From Bacteroidales bacterium (GTDB lineage Bacteria; Bacteroidota; Bacteroidia; Bacteroidales; P3), in assembly GCA_009783885.1 (NCBI GenBank), contig WRCN01000010.1:1-62813 (forward strand): 62,813 nt of DNA, in the 5' to 3' direction. This document shows, piece after piece, positions 8,174 to 15,288 of this stretch. Both the position numbers and the translations under genes were made by a program. The first letter of the stretch is position 1. Every line of letters starts with the position of its first letter. Under the pieces are notes generated by a model. That model was given only the letters and a program-made list of their open reading frames with translations. It did no database searches and was not told where the DNA came from.

Positions 8174-9234
8174 CAAAATCAATTACATTCAAAAATATTG
8201 ATTTCGGTTATCAAAAAGATAAACCGATATTTAAAGATTTGTCTTTTACAATAGAAAAGCCAACAAATAAAAAAGGATATGTTGTGGGGTTAATGGGTGG
8301 CAGTGGCAGTGGAAAATCCACAATCCTAAAACTGATTTTAGGAATAGAAGCAAAATATCAAGGAGACATCTTATTTTCATCAGAGAAACCTGTTATTTCT
8401 TATGTTCCACAAGAATCTGTTTTGTTTGAGCATTTAACTCCAAAGGAGAATGCGGAATATTTTAAAAGAATTAGTAATTATAAATCTCATTTTAAACAAG
8501 ACCTATTTGATAAAATTGCTCAAACGCTTCAAATTACAGATATTTTGCAAGAAGCAAAGTCTGTGAATGAAATTAGTGGTGGGCAAAAACAAAGAATATC
8601 GCTATTAAGAGCATTAAGTATAGCACCTGATATTCTGTTGTTGGATGAGCCACTAACAGGCTTAGATGAGGAAGTCAAAGAGGTATTTTTACAAACGATC
8701 GCACAACTTGTGCAAGAATATCAACTCTTGGTAATTTATGTTACACATCACAGGAAAGAAGTAGAAATGATTTCCGATGAGATTCTTTATTTAATAAAAG
8801 ATAATAATTCAGAAATTGTAAGCGAGGTAAGCCAATCCACAACAGAACAGTTTTTTATCACTCCTCCAACGATTTCAGCATTATATGCTACTAAAAGAAT
8901 TAGTACAAATGTATTGTTTTTTAAGAAAGATGTAAACAACAAAATATTATTTGTCAAACCTGAAATAAACAATGATGATATTTATGCGATGAGTTTTACT
9001 GAAGATGCAATTCATTTTTCAAATGATACAGGTTTTGAATTTGAAAGAATTATATCAACAGGAAAGTATTCTCTTTTAAAACTGAAAGAAAGCCAAATGA
9101 TTTTAACTGTATCAAATCAAAAAATAGAACAATATGCTTCTAATAAATTTATTTTTCTTACAGGTAAAGCTGAAGTATATAGTAGAGAAAAAAATTTACA
9201 AACAATAGAAATAGTAAATAACCAAATAAAATAA
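8170..9234 (+). CDS. ABC transporter ATP-binding protein with C-terminal extension
   Basis: This 354-residue protein is the motor subunit of the importer. Motifs appear in order: Walker A GGSGSGKST (about residues 43-51), Q-loop in SYVPQES, signature EISGGQKQR, Walker B ILLLDEP, D-loop and H-loop YVTHH. From about residue 225 a C-terminal region begins with FFITPPTISALYA, resembling the start of the TOBE-containing tails of MalK/CysA/ModC-type ATPases, although the tail is divergent. A small-molecule or regulatory contact in this tail is possible. It overlaps the permease gene by four bases. Confidence 0.87.
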   Translation: MTKSITFKNIDFGYQKDKPIFKDLSFTIEKPTNKKGYVVGLMGGSGSGKSTILKLILGIEAKYQGDILFSSEKPVISYVPQESVLFEHLTPKENAEYFKRISNYKSHFKQDLFDKIAQTLQITDILQEAKSVNEISGGQKQRISLLRALSIAPDILLLDEPLTGLDEEVKEVFLQTIAQLVQEYQLLVIYVTHHRKEVEMISDEILYLIKDNNSEIVSEVSQSTTEQFFITPPTISALYATKRISTNVLFFKKDVNNKILFVKPEINNDDIYAMSFTEDAIHFSNDTGFEFERIISTGKYSLLKLKESQMILTVSNQKIEQYASNKFIFLTGKAEVYSREKNLQTIEIVNNQIK

Positions 9235-9239
9235 TTTTT

Positions 9240-10007
9240 ATGTCAAAGGAGCAGCAAGCATATGTTATCACGGGTGCAACTTCTTATTTAGGAGAAGAAC
9301 TTGCGAAATATTATTCCAGTGAAGGAAACAAAGTACTTCTTACCTCACGTAAGCCTATATCTGAAAGGTCTAGAAAGGCATCAGAATGCCTTGAAAAATT
9401 AAGAAATGATAATGTTATATACTTATCTGACATTGATTTGATAGTAGAAAGTAGTTTGGATCAATTGCGAGATGAAATAAAAAGATTTATTCCAAACAAG
9501 TTTCATGTCATTAATTGTGTTGGATATTTTCCTGATTATAAAATGATCGAAGACATGAGTATTATAGAGGCAAAGAAGGTATTTGACAGTAATGTTTTGT
9601 CTTTATATAATGTAGCACACAAACTTATCCCATTGATGTGTGAAAGAGGAGGGGGACACTTTATTGGATTTAGTGCACATACTGCATATCAACATTACCC
9701 TAAAATGTCTGCTTTTACAGCAGCTAAAATTGCTGTAGAAAGTCTGATTCAAGGTATTTCTAACGAATATTTGGAGAACGGTGTTATCGCAAACACAATT
9801 GCATTAGCAACACTTGATACAGAAGAAGAGAGAAGAATAAAACCCAAAGGAGATTCCTCGAGTTGGTTAAAAACTGATGAAGTATGTACTATTGTCGACA
9901 ACCTTATTAGAAGTTCAAGTAATTTGATAAATGGAAGTATAATACATGCATACAAGTACAGTAAAACCTATTTTGGGCAGTCGTATTTTGATAGAATAAA
10001 AAAATAA
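9240..10007 (+). CDS. Short-chain dehydrogenase/reductase lacking the catalytic tyrosine
   Basis: This 255-residue protein has the length and Rossmann fold layout of a classical SDR. The nucleotide loop is TGATSYLG (residues 11-18) rather than TGxxxGxG, an NCVGYF segment stands in for the NAG motif, and the catalytic Ser is in FSAHTAYQH (Ser near 145). In the YxxxK position the sequence is AFTAAK, with codon TTT, so the catalytic Tyr is Phe (about residue 159) while the Lys remains. Either the enzyme is inactive and acts as a binding or structural protein, or it uses another residue. It follows the ABC operon by five bases and is probably co-transcribed. Confidence 0.82.
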   Translation: MSKEQQAYVITGATSYLGEELAKYYSSEGNKVLLTSRKPISERSRKASECLEKLRNDNVIYLSDIDLIVESSLDQLRDEIKRFIPNKFHVINCVGYFPDYKMIEDMSIIEAKKVFDSNVLSLYNVAHKLIPLMCERGGGHFIGFSAHTAYQHYPKMSAFTAAKIAVESLIQGISNEYLENGVIANTIALATLDTEEERRIKPKGDSSSWLKTDEVCTIVDNLIRSSSNLINGSIIHAYKYSKTYFGQSYFDRIKK

Positions 10008-10019
10008 TACATTTTTATT

Positions 10020-10865
10020 ATGAACTGGAAATTTTTATCTTTCTTTAATTCTAAAAGATTTTTACAATTACTTTGTATTTTATTACCTACAATAATAATT
10101 CTTAGTATTATTATTTATCAATTTAAAGGTTTTCAATCTGAAGTGAATAATTTTTTGGGAAAAGTTGTTTTGCAGTTAGAGCTACCAGATAGCGAAACTC
10201 AAGAAAAATTGAACGCTCATCAAAAATCCATAATGGAACTTGTTTTGCCGATGTTCATATTACTATTAGGGATTATTATGTTAACAATAAACACTTTAAT
10301 GTACTATATTAACTATATAGCTGAAAGTAATACTGCTTCTCGCATATCTCGCATACTTAATGGTGTCGCATTCGTTGTATGTGCGATAGTAATGTTTGTT
10401 CTCTTTGCTAGCATATTCGGTGGATACAAAGATTTAGTCTATATTATAAAAGATGTAAATATTGATTTTTTCGAAATAAAAAAGAAGATAGAATCTGTAT
10501 TTAAAGAAGTTAGTTATAGGGCAGATTTGTGTACTTTGGTTATATATATAGTTTTCATTATATTTGATGCATGTCAAGTAATAGTAAATAAAGGTAGAAA
10601 AAATATTCTAGAAAAGAAAACTGCAGTACAGCAATTATGCTTTATTGATGTGACAGTGGTGCTCGGAATCTTATGTATACGAGGAATTTGTTCTCTTGTA
10701 GATACGACATTGATGAATAGTGATATTCCTGTTACAATATTCAGAGCTGGTGCAACAGGGATGCAGGTAATATTCTCTCAGTTAATTTTTTGGTTTTTAA
10801 TGTGTAAATATTACTATCTGAAGTCTAAACAGGATAAACTTATAAAAGATAGACAGAGTGTGTAA
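10020..10865 (+). CDS. Hypothetical polytopic membrane protein
   Basis: This 281-residue protein is not recognised. It has about six hydrophobic segments (roughly residues 14-36, 70-98, 105-130, 168-190, 204-228 and 240-268), with a charged soluble loop of about 35 residues after the third segment. No enzyme motif is visible. It lies 12 bases after the SDR gene in the same direction and shares its AT-rich codon use, so it probably belongs to the same transcription unit. The ABC importer, the altered SDR and this protein may form one functional set, which is inference from spacing only. Confidence 0.65.
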   Translation: MNWKFLSFFNSKRFLQLLCILLPTIIILSIIIYQFKGFQSEVNNFLGKVVLQLELPDSETQEKLNAHQKSIMELVLPMFILLLGIIMLTINTLMYYINYIAESNTASRISRILNGVAFVVCAIVMFVLFASIFGGYKDLVYIIKDVNIDFFEIKKKIESVFKEVSYRADLCTLVIYIVFIIFDACQVIVNKGRKNILEKKTAVQQLCFIDVTVVLGILCIRGICSLVDTTLMNSDIPVTIFRAGATGMQVIFSQLIFWFLMCKYYYLKSKQDKLIKDRQSV

Positions 10866-10881
10866 AACAAAAAAATACACC

Positions 10882-11253
10882 ATGAAACCCCGATTTAACT
10901 ATATCACAAACCTCGACATCAAGTTCAACCACTTGGAAAAAATAGATATTCCACAACTCGTTGAAGCCTGCAAAGACAACTGGTTCAACCAAACCCTAAC
11001 CCAAGCAAACGACAGCGTTGTGCGACTTGGCATTGTTGAAGGCGAATACCATTGGCATAAACACGAACAAGACGATGAGTTTTTCTTTGTTTTGAGCGGA
11101 GAATTGTTGATTGATTTGGAAGATCAAACGATAGAATTAAATCCAAATCAAGGCGTAACCATTACAAAAGGCATTATGCACCGCCCAAGAGCACCGCAAA
11201 AAACAGTTATGTTGATGATTGAAACCGCTTCTATACAACCTACCGGAAATTAA
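10882..11253 (+). CDS. Cupin-domain protein
   Basis: This 123-residue single-domain cupin carries the first metal-binding cupin motif, EYHWHKHEQDDEFFFVLSGE (two or three His and a Glu), and a weaker second motif, GVTITKGIMHRPRAPQ, with one His. It is probably a small metal-dependent isomerase, dioxygenase or binding protein; the substrate is unknown. The start at 10882 (MKPRF) was preferred to an ATG at 10858 that would overlap the upstream gene. Base composition becomes less AT-rich here than in the preceding genes, so it may not belong to the same acquired unit. Confidence 0.8.
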   Translation: MKPRFNYITNLDIKFNHLEKIDIPQLVEACKDNWFNQTLTQANDSVVRLGIVEGEYHWHKHEQDDEFFFVLSGELLIDLEDQTIELNPNQGVTITKGIMHRPRAPQKTVMLMIETASIQPTGN

Positions 11254-11268
11254 TTCGTAAAACTGCCA

Positions 11269-11296
11269 TCGGATTCCTCGCTTCGCTCGGAATGAC
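11269..11296. repeat. Single hairpin unit, stem ATTCC/GGAAT
   Basis: One copy of the dispersed palindromic unit lies just after the cupin gene. The stem is ATTCC/GGAAT and the loop is a slightly shortened version of the TCGACTnCGCTC core. This is the first such element met when reading from the left; none is seen in bases 1-11250. Confidence 0.75.
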
Positions 11297-11360
11297 ACCT
11301 CTAATTCTCAATTTTCCATTCTCAATTAAAAAAAACGAAACTTTGTTTCGTTTTTTTTCG

Positions 11361-11368
11361 TATCTTTG
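11361..11368 (+). promoter_or_regulatory. -7 element of the rnpB promoter
   Basis: TATCTTTG followed by CA lies about 10 bases before the predicted 5' end of RNase P RNA. The -33 element is not clear. Confidence 0.7.
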
Positions 11369-11374
11369 CACGCA

Positions 11375-11731
11375 GAAAAACGCTCCGTTCTGTCGCTGCA
11401 AATTTTTGCAGAGGAAAGTCCGGGCAACACTGAGCCACCATGCCACCTAACAGGTGGGCGTCGTGAAAGCGGCGACAACAAGTGCCACAGAAAACAACCG
11501 CCGGTCGCTGAGCGTAGTCGAAGCGAAGGGTAAGGGTGAAAACGGGAGGTAAGAGCTCCCGCAGCGTTTGGAAACACGCGTTGGGGTAAACTTCATGGGT
11601 TGAAAGTTCAAATATACCGTCTGCTAAGTTGGGCTCGGGCAATGACGGGGGGTCGAACGATAGAGCTTGCAAGCGATTGCAAGTCGAGATAAATGACAGA
11701 TTAAAACAGGACCCGGCTTATGGGGGCGTTT
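11375..11731 (+). ncRNA. rnpB: RNase P RNA
   Basis: This is the catalytic RNA of RNase P, which matures tRNA 5' ends. Conserved blocks are present in the right order: GAGGAAAGTCCGGGC near the 5' end, CACAGAAAACAACCGCC, GGTAAGAGCTCCCGCAG, and near the 3' end ATAAATGACAG with AACAGGACCCGGCTTAT. The ends pair (AACGCTCC near 11379 with GGGGGCGTT near 11722), giving about 355 nt. The variable hairpin at about 11501-11525 is a copy of the dispersed repeat unit (core TCGACTACGCTC on the minus strand, stem TCGCT/AGCGA), so a mobile palindrome has become part of this essential RNA. Confidence 0.93.
11501..11525. repeat. Hairpin unit inside rnpB, stem TCGCT/AGCGA
   Basis: The segment following CAACCG in rnpB contains the complement of the TCGACTACGCTC core, with complementary flanks GTCGCT and AGCGAA. 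It forms the variable helix (probably the P12 region) of the RNA. Confidence 0.7.
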
Positions 11732-11740
11732 TTCTTTTTT
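11722..11740 (+). terminator. End of rnpB and T-rich terminator
   Basis: The 3' strand of the closing helix (GGGGGCG) is directly followed by a T-rich run (TTTTTCTTTTTTT), consistent with intrinsic termination of rnpB. Confidence 0.6.
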
Positions 11741-11741
11741 T

Positions 11742-11846
11742 GTCGTCATGTTGAGCGGAGCAAAGCGAAGTCGAAACATCCCCCTGCATCAAGGAGATTC
11801 CTCAACGGAGTTTATCCCGAGCGTAGTCGAGGGACTCGGAATGACG
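11742..11846. repeat. Composite palindromic element overlapping the hydF 3' end
   Basis: Three units of the dispersed hairpin family lie in one element. A left unit has stem ATGTT/AACAT. A right unit has outer stem ATTCC/GGAAT, and nested inside its loop is an inner unit with stem TCCC/GGGA. The right part encodes the last residues and stop codon of hydF at 11789. A CCCTGCATCAAGGAG segment joins the halves, where other copies have CCTTGCTATGG. Confidence 0.8.
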
Positions 11847-13030
11847 GCTATTGCTCTTTCAAAGATTCCGTTCAGATAAGCTAACGCCATGCCGTAATTG
11901 GAAATCGGAATACCTTTGTCAATAAATGGTTTCAGACGATTGTGCAATTGCCTTTGTGTGATCATACACGCACCGCATTGAAATACCATCGCATAAGTTT
12001 CCCAATCGGTTGGAAGTGGAGATAATCCAGAAACAAACTCGAAGTTTAATTTTTTTCCGGTTTGTTTTTGCAATAAATTCGGGAGTTTCACGCGGCCAAT
12101 ATCTTCGCACGAACGTTGATGGGTGCACGATTCTAAAATCAAAATTTTATCGCCGTCTTTTAATTGATTGATGTGCGGTGTGCCTTTCAAATACGTTTCG
12201 AAATCGCCTTTTTGACGTGCTAATAAAATGCTGAAACTCGTCAAACGGCAATGTTTTGGAACTATTCTTTCAACTTCCGAAAAAGCCTGACTGTCGGTAA
12301 TCACTAATGACGGTGGTGTTTTCAGCGCATTGAGGGTTTGTTGCAATTGTTCAGTTTGGCAAGCCATCACAATAGCGTGTTCATCTAAAATTGCGCGGAT
12401 GGTTTGCACTTGTGGTAAAATCAGGCGTCCGACGGGGGCTTCGGAATCGATGGGAGTAACCAATAAAACGATGTCGTTTGGAGAGATTAAATCTTTGATT
12501 AGAGCTGTCGTTTCGACTCCGCTCAACGACCGATTACGGTGGCTGAGCGGAGTCGAAGCCACGCTTTTTTTGATTTCGTCGAAAATGGTTTGCAAATTGA
12601 TTTTTGATTTTGCTGAAACATCAATAATGGTGGGTTTTAGAGACGCACGGCCGTGCGTCTCTACAGGTTCCAAATCACATTTATTATGAACAATGATAAA
12701 CGGCACATCAAATTCTTGAAAATTTTCAACCCATTGGTTTTCATAATTTCCAAATTGATTTTCGCTAAAAACCAAAATTGCGAAATCAATTTGTTGTAAC
12801 ACTTGTTTGGTTTTCTCAACACGTTGTTGTCCAAGTTCGCTGTCATCATCAAATCCGGCTGTATCAATGATTACAGTCCTTCCAATGTCAAATAATTCGA
12901 TAGATTTTTTGACAGGATCTGTCGTCGTTCCGGGCACATCCGAGACAATCGCAAAATTTTGTTCGGTCAACGCATTGATGAGCGAACTTTTTCCAACATT
13001 TTGTCGTCCAAAGATACCGATTGTAAACAT
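11789..13030 (-). CDS. hydF: [FeFe]-hydrogenase maturation GTPase HydF
   Basis: This 413-residue protein is HydF, the scaffold and GTPase that delivers the di-iron subcluster to [FeFe]-hydrogenase. The GTPase motifs are G1 GRQNVGKS (8-15), G3 DTAG (56-59), G4 NKCD (116-119) and G5 SAK (139-141). The C-terminal iron-sulfur domain has C302-x-H304 and C352-x-x-C355, in ILESCTHQRSCEDIG and QCGACM. Three repeat elements are in frame within the gene: residues about 123-131 are a perfect 26-bp palindrome lying between G4 and G5; residues about 159-174 are a pair of hairpin units; and the tail from about residue 397, with the stop codon, comes from another element. All catalytic motifs survive. HydE, HydG and the hydrogenase are not in this window. 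It starts three bases after mlaD and is probably co-transcribed with it. Confidence 0.93.
   Translation of the reverse strand: MFTIGIFGRQNVGKSSLINALTEQNFAIVSDVPGTTTDPVKKSIELFDIGRTVIIDTAGFDDDSELGQQRVEKTKQVLQQIDFAILVFSENQFGNYENQWVENFQEFDVPFIIVHNKCDLEPVETHGRASLKPTIIDVSAKSKINLQTIFDEIKKSVASTPLSHRNRSLSGVETTALIKDLISPNDIVLLVTPIDSEAPVGRLILPQVQTIRAILDEHAIVMACQTEQLQQTLNALKTPPSLVITDSQAFSEVERIVPKHCRLTSFSILLARQKGDFETYLKGTPHINQLKDGDKILILESCTHQRSCEDIGRVKLPNLLQKQTGKKLNFEFVSGLSPLPTDWETYAMVFQCGACMITQRQLHNRLKPFIDKGIPISNYGMALAYLNGIFERAIAVIPSPSTTLGINSVEESP
12507..12563. repeat. Pair of hairpin units inside hydF
   Basis: Two inverted units lie side by side: GTCGTT/AACGAC and GTGGCT/AGCCAC stems, each around the core TCGACTCCGCTC. 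Read on the minus strand they encode about 19 extra residues (STPLSHRNRSLSGVET) between the GTPase domain and the dimerisation domain. Confidence 0.85.
12638..12663. repeat. Perfect 26-bp palindrome inside hydF, GTAG type
   Basis: The arms TAGAGACGCACGG and CCGTGCGTCTCTA are exact complements. On the minus strand the element begins GTAG, like targets of REP-associated transposases. It encodes VETHGRASL in HydF. Confidence 0.9.
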
Positions 13031-13033
13031 GAC

Positions 13034-13933
13034 TTAATTTGATCTTCTGCCAAACAACGAAAAATGTACATAACGTCTTGGATTTGCTTGCAAATCTTCC
13101 AAAAGTTTGCTCAAATTCGCGGCAGAATTAGTTAATTCATCGTAAAGTTTTTGGTCGTTCAAAAGTTGTCCGGCAGTGCCTTCGCCGCTGTTCAATTTTT
13201 TGATTAATTCTTCGGTTTGAACAAGCGTGCTTTGTAGGGAAGCCACCGTGTTTGAGAATTCAACCTTATTCAAATCTTCACTGATTTTTGTAAAATTTTT
13301 GAGGATTTTGTCTACATTTTCGCGTTGATCATCCAATAGTTTATTCGCTGATGAAGTCAAATTTTTCGCATTGTTCAGTGATACGCTCAAATCTCGAATG
13401 CTGCTTTGGATTTGGCGTTGCGCTTGTTCATTAAACACTGTGTTCATCGCTGTTACTAACGTATCCAACGATGTAGCCAAACTTTCAATTTTATCTTTCA
13501 TCGGCATTAATTGTGTAGTGATTTCAGTTATCATATCCACTTCTACTTCACCAATCAATGCGTCGCCACTTTTCAAAAATTCAGTTTCTGAACTCAGTAT
13601 TAACTCCACAATTTTTGTTCCCAACAAATCGGCTGTAGCAATGCGAGCAATAGAATTTCTGGGGATATCCAAACGTTCGTTGATGATAATTGTTGCTCTA
13701 ACTTGCGGATCTCGCGTGCCGACAAATTCTAATTTTTCAACACGTCCGATTTTCATACCTTTAAAAAATACTGCGGACGAAGCTATCAGATTATTGGCAT
13801 TATCATAATACGCATAAAGCGTTTTTTCCGGTTTAAAAAAGTTTCTGCCCTTCAAAAAATTTGCACCGAGGATAAACGCCACAATCGTGATAATGGACAC
13901 GATCGCTATTCGGACTTCTTTAGATAGTTTCAT
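13034..13933 (-). CDS. MlaD-type MCE-domain lipid transport protein
   Basis: This 299-residue protein has one N-terminal membrane segment (about residues 8-24) and one MCE domain (about 38-115, with YDNANNLIASSAVFFKGMKIG), followed by a long coiled coil (about 140-275). MCE proteins of this type form periplasmic rings that carry phospholipids between the membranes as part of an ABC system. No MlaE or MlaF partner is in the window. It lies between the amidase gene (51 bases upstream, with an imperfect hairpin in the gap) and hydF, all on the minus strand. The coupling of amidase and MCE genes is commonly seen in Bacteroidetes. Confidence 0.88.
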   Translation of the reverse strand: MKLSKEVRIAIVSIITIVAFILGANFLKGRNFFKPEKTLYAYYDNANNLIASSAVFFKGMKIGRVEKLEFVGTRDPQVRATIIINERLDIPRNSIARIATADLLGTKIVELILSSETEFLKSGDALIGEVEVDMITEITTQLMPMKDKIESLATSLDTLVTAMNTVFNEQAQRQIQSSIRDLSVSLNNAKNLTSSANKLLDDQRENVDKILKNFTKISEDLNKVEFSNTVASLQSTLVQTEELIKKLNSGEGTAGQLLNDQKLYDELTNSAANLSKLLEDLQANPRRYVHFSLFGRRSN

Positions 13934-13984
13934 ACGGAATATTTTTTACATTAAAGTTGCATGGAGCCCTATGGGGTTCATGAT

Positions 13985-15205
13985 TTAATTTTGGTCTTGT
14001 AAAATTTTCAAAGCTTCCACCGGTGTAATTCGTTCGTTATCTTTAAATACTACAACAAATGCATCGCGATAACCTTGATTTTGCATTCTTCGTAAAGCTA
14101 CAGTGGCTTCTTCCATTGTTTTGAACTCTCCTGATGTAAATCTGTACATGCCCAAATGCGAATATTTTCCCGGGATTTCGATATTTCTAAATTCAGGAGC
14201 GTTTAGCGGTTTGTCCGTCGATGATGAAGCAAATTGCACTTTGTAAACAATTCTCGGTACAATTTTAGCCACTATACTGTCTTCCGAAACAACTGATTTT
14301 TCAGGGCTTATAGGCGTTTCTGTAAACATGGAAACTTGTTCGGCCATAGAAGTTGCAAAAGTCGATGACTTTACCGTATCAGATTTTCCATTCGCAGTCT
14401 CACTTTGATTATTGTCCGTAATTTCGCCTTGATTATTAAATCCGTCAAGCGCATATTTGTATTCTTTGAATGCGTTAAACAAAGCCGTTGCGATTTTCTC
14501 CTGCCCTTCGGGAGAAGCCATAAATTTTTCTTCTTCGGGATTATTGATAAATCCGATTTCCGTCAAAACGCTCGGCATGGTTGCACCGAACAGCACTAAA
14601 AATCCGGCTTGTTTCACTCCCCTATCTACCGATGGAATATGATTGTTATAGTGTCTTTGCAAACGTGAGGCAAAATCTAAACTTTGGTCTAAATAGGCGT
14701 TTTGAAACAACGAAAAAATAATGTAAGCCTCCGGTGATTTGGGGTTAAAGCCGTCGTAAAGGTTTTCATAATTCTCTTCTAAAAAAATTGCAGCATTCTC
14801 TTTTTGAGCAACGGCAAGGTTTTCCTCACTTTTGTGTAACCCCATTACAAACGTTTCAAATCCTCTTGGATATGGCATACCTTTTTTAAGTTCGCTAGAA
14901 TTACAGTGAATGGAAATAAACAAATCAGCTTTGTATTTATTCGCTATTTGTGGGCGTTTCCAAACTTCTACGGTCTCATCGGTTGTTCGCGTATAATGCA
15001 CTTTTACATCACTGAAATGGGATTCGATCATTTTTCCCAATTTCAAAGTAACCGCAAGAGCGATATCTTTTTCCATTGCAAATTTTCCGACTGCTCCGGG
15101 GGCATTTCCGCCATGTCCGGCATCAAGCACAACCACTCGAAGTTTGGATGCAGAAAGGACATTGCAAAGTCCTAAAAATAAAGTAAAAACAATCAATTTT
15201 TTCAT
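13985..15205 (-). CDS. N-acetylmuramoyl-L-alanine amidase, Amidase_3 type
   Basis: This periplasmic hydrolase of about 406 residues cuts the amide bond between the glycan strand and the stem peptide of peptidoglycan. A signal peptide (MKKLIVFTLFLGLCNVLSAS) precedes the catalytic domain. Zinc ligands are visible in VVLDAGHGG, in the KDIALAV Glu helix, and in FISIHCNS; the catalytic Glu is in LTEIGFINN. After a low-complexity linker the C-terminal part (about residues 320-400) resembles a SPOR-like peptidoglycan-binding domain. The start at 15205 was chosen because the eight residues before it lack signal character. It is transcribed away from lptD, from overlapping divergent promoters. Confidence 0.9.
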   Translation of the reverse strand: MKKLIVFTLFLGLCNVLSASKLRVVVLDAGHGGNAPGAVGKFAMEKDIALAVTLKLGKMIESHFSDVKVHYTRTTDETVEVWKRPQIANKYKADLFISIHCNSSELKKGMPYPRGFETFVMGLHKSEENLAVAQKENAAIFLEENYENLYDGFNPKSPEAYIIFSLFQNAYLDQSLDFASRLQRHYNNHIPSVDRGVKQAGFLVLFGATMPSVLTEIGFINNPEEEKFMASPEGQEKIATALFNAFKEYKYALDGFNNQGEITDNNQSETANGKSDTVKSSTFATSMAEQVSMFTETPISPEKSVVSEDSIVAKIVPRIVYKVQFASSSTDKPLNAPEFRNIEIPGKYSHLGMYRFTSGEFKTMEEATVALRRMQNQGYRDAFVVVFKDNERITPVEALKILQDQN

Positions 15206-15244
15206 AAATTTGATTTTATGTTTTTCCATGTCGTAAAAAATGCT

Positions 15245-15260
15245 TATCTTTGTAACTTTG
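15245..15260 (+). promoter_or_regulatory. Promoter -7 elements for the lptD-like gene
   Basis: TATCTTTG at 15245-15252 and TAACTTTG at 15253-15260 lie in tandem, 30-40 bases before the TTG start of the lptD-like gene. Confidence 0.6.
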
Positions 15261-15270
15261 TTTTATCCCG

Positions 15271-15278
15271 CAAAGATA
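15271..15278 (-). promoter_or_regulatory. Promoter -7 element for the amidase-mlaD-hydF unit
   Basis: CAAAGATA on the top strand reads TATCTTTG on the minus strand, 66 bases upstream of the amidase start. It faces the lptD promoter, and the two overlap. Confidence 0.65.
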
Positions 15279-15288
15279 CAAAATATTT

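Noticed and set aside
11240..11672. Several open frames on the minus strand over rnpB
   Set aside because: They read the structured, GC-rich RNase P RNA and repeat DNA backwards; no protein family pattern.
13950..13982. Hairpin between mlaD and the amidase gene
   Set aside because: The arms (ATGGAGCCC and GGGGTTCAT) pair imperfectly and no second copy was seen, so it was not listed as a feature.
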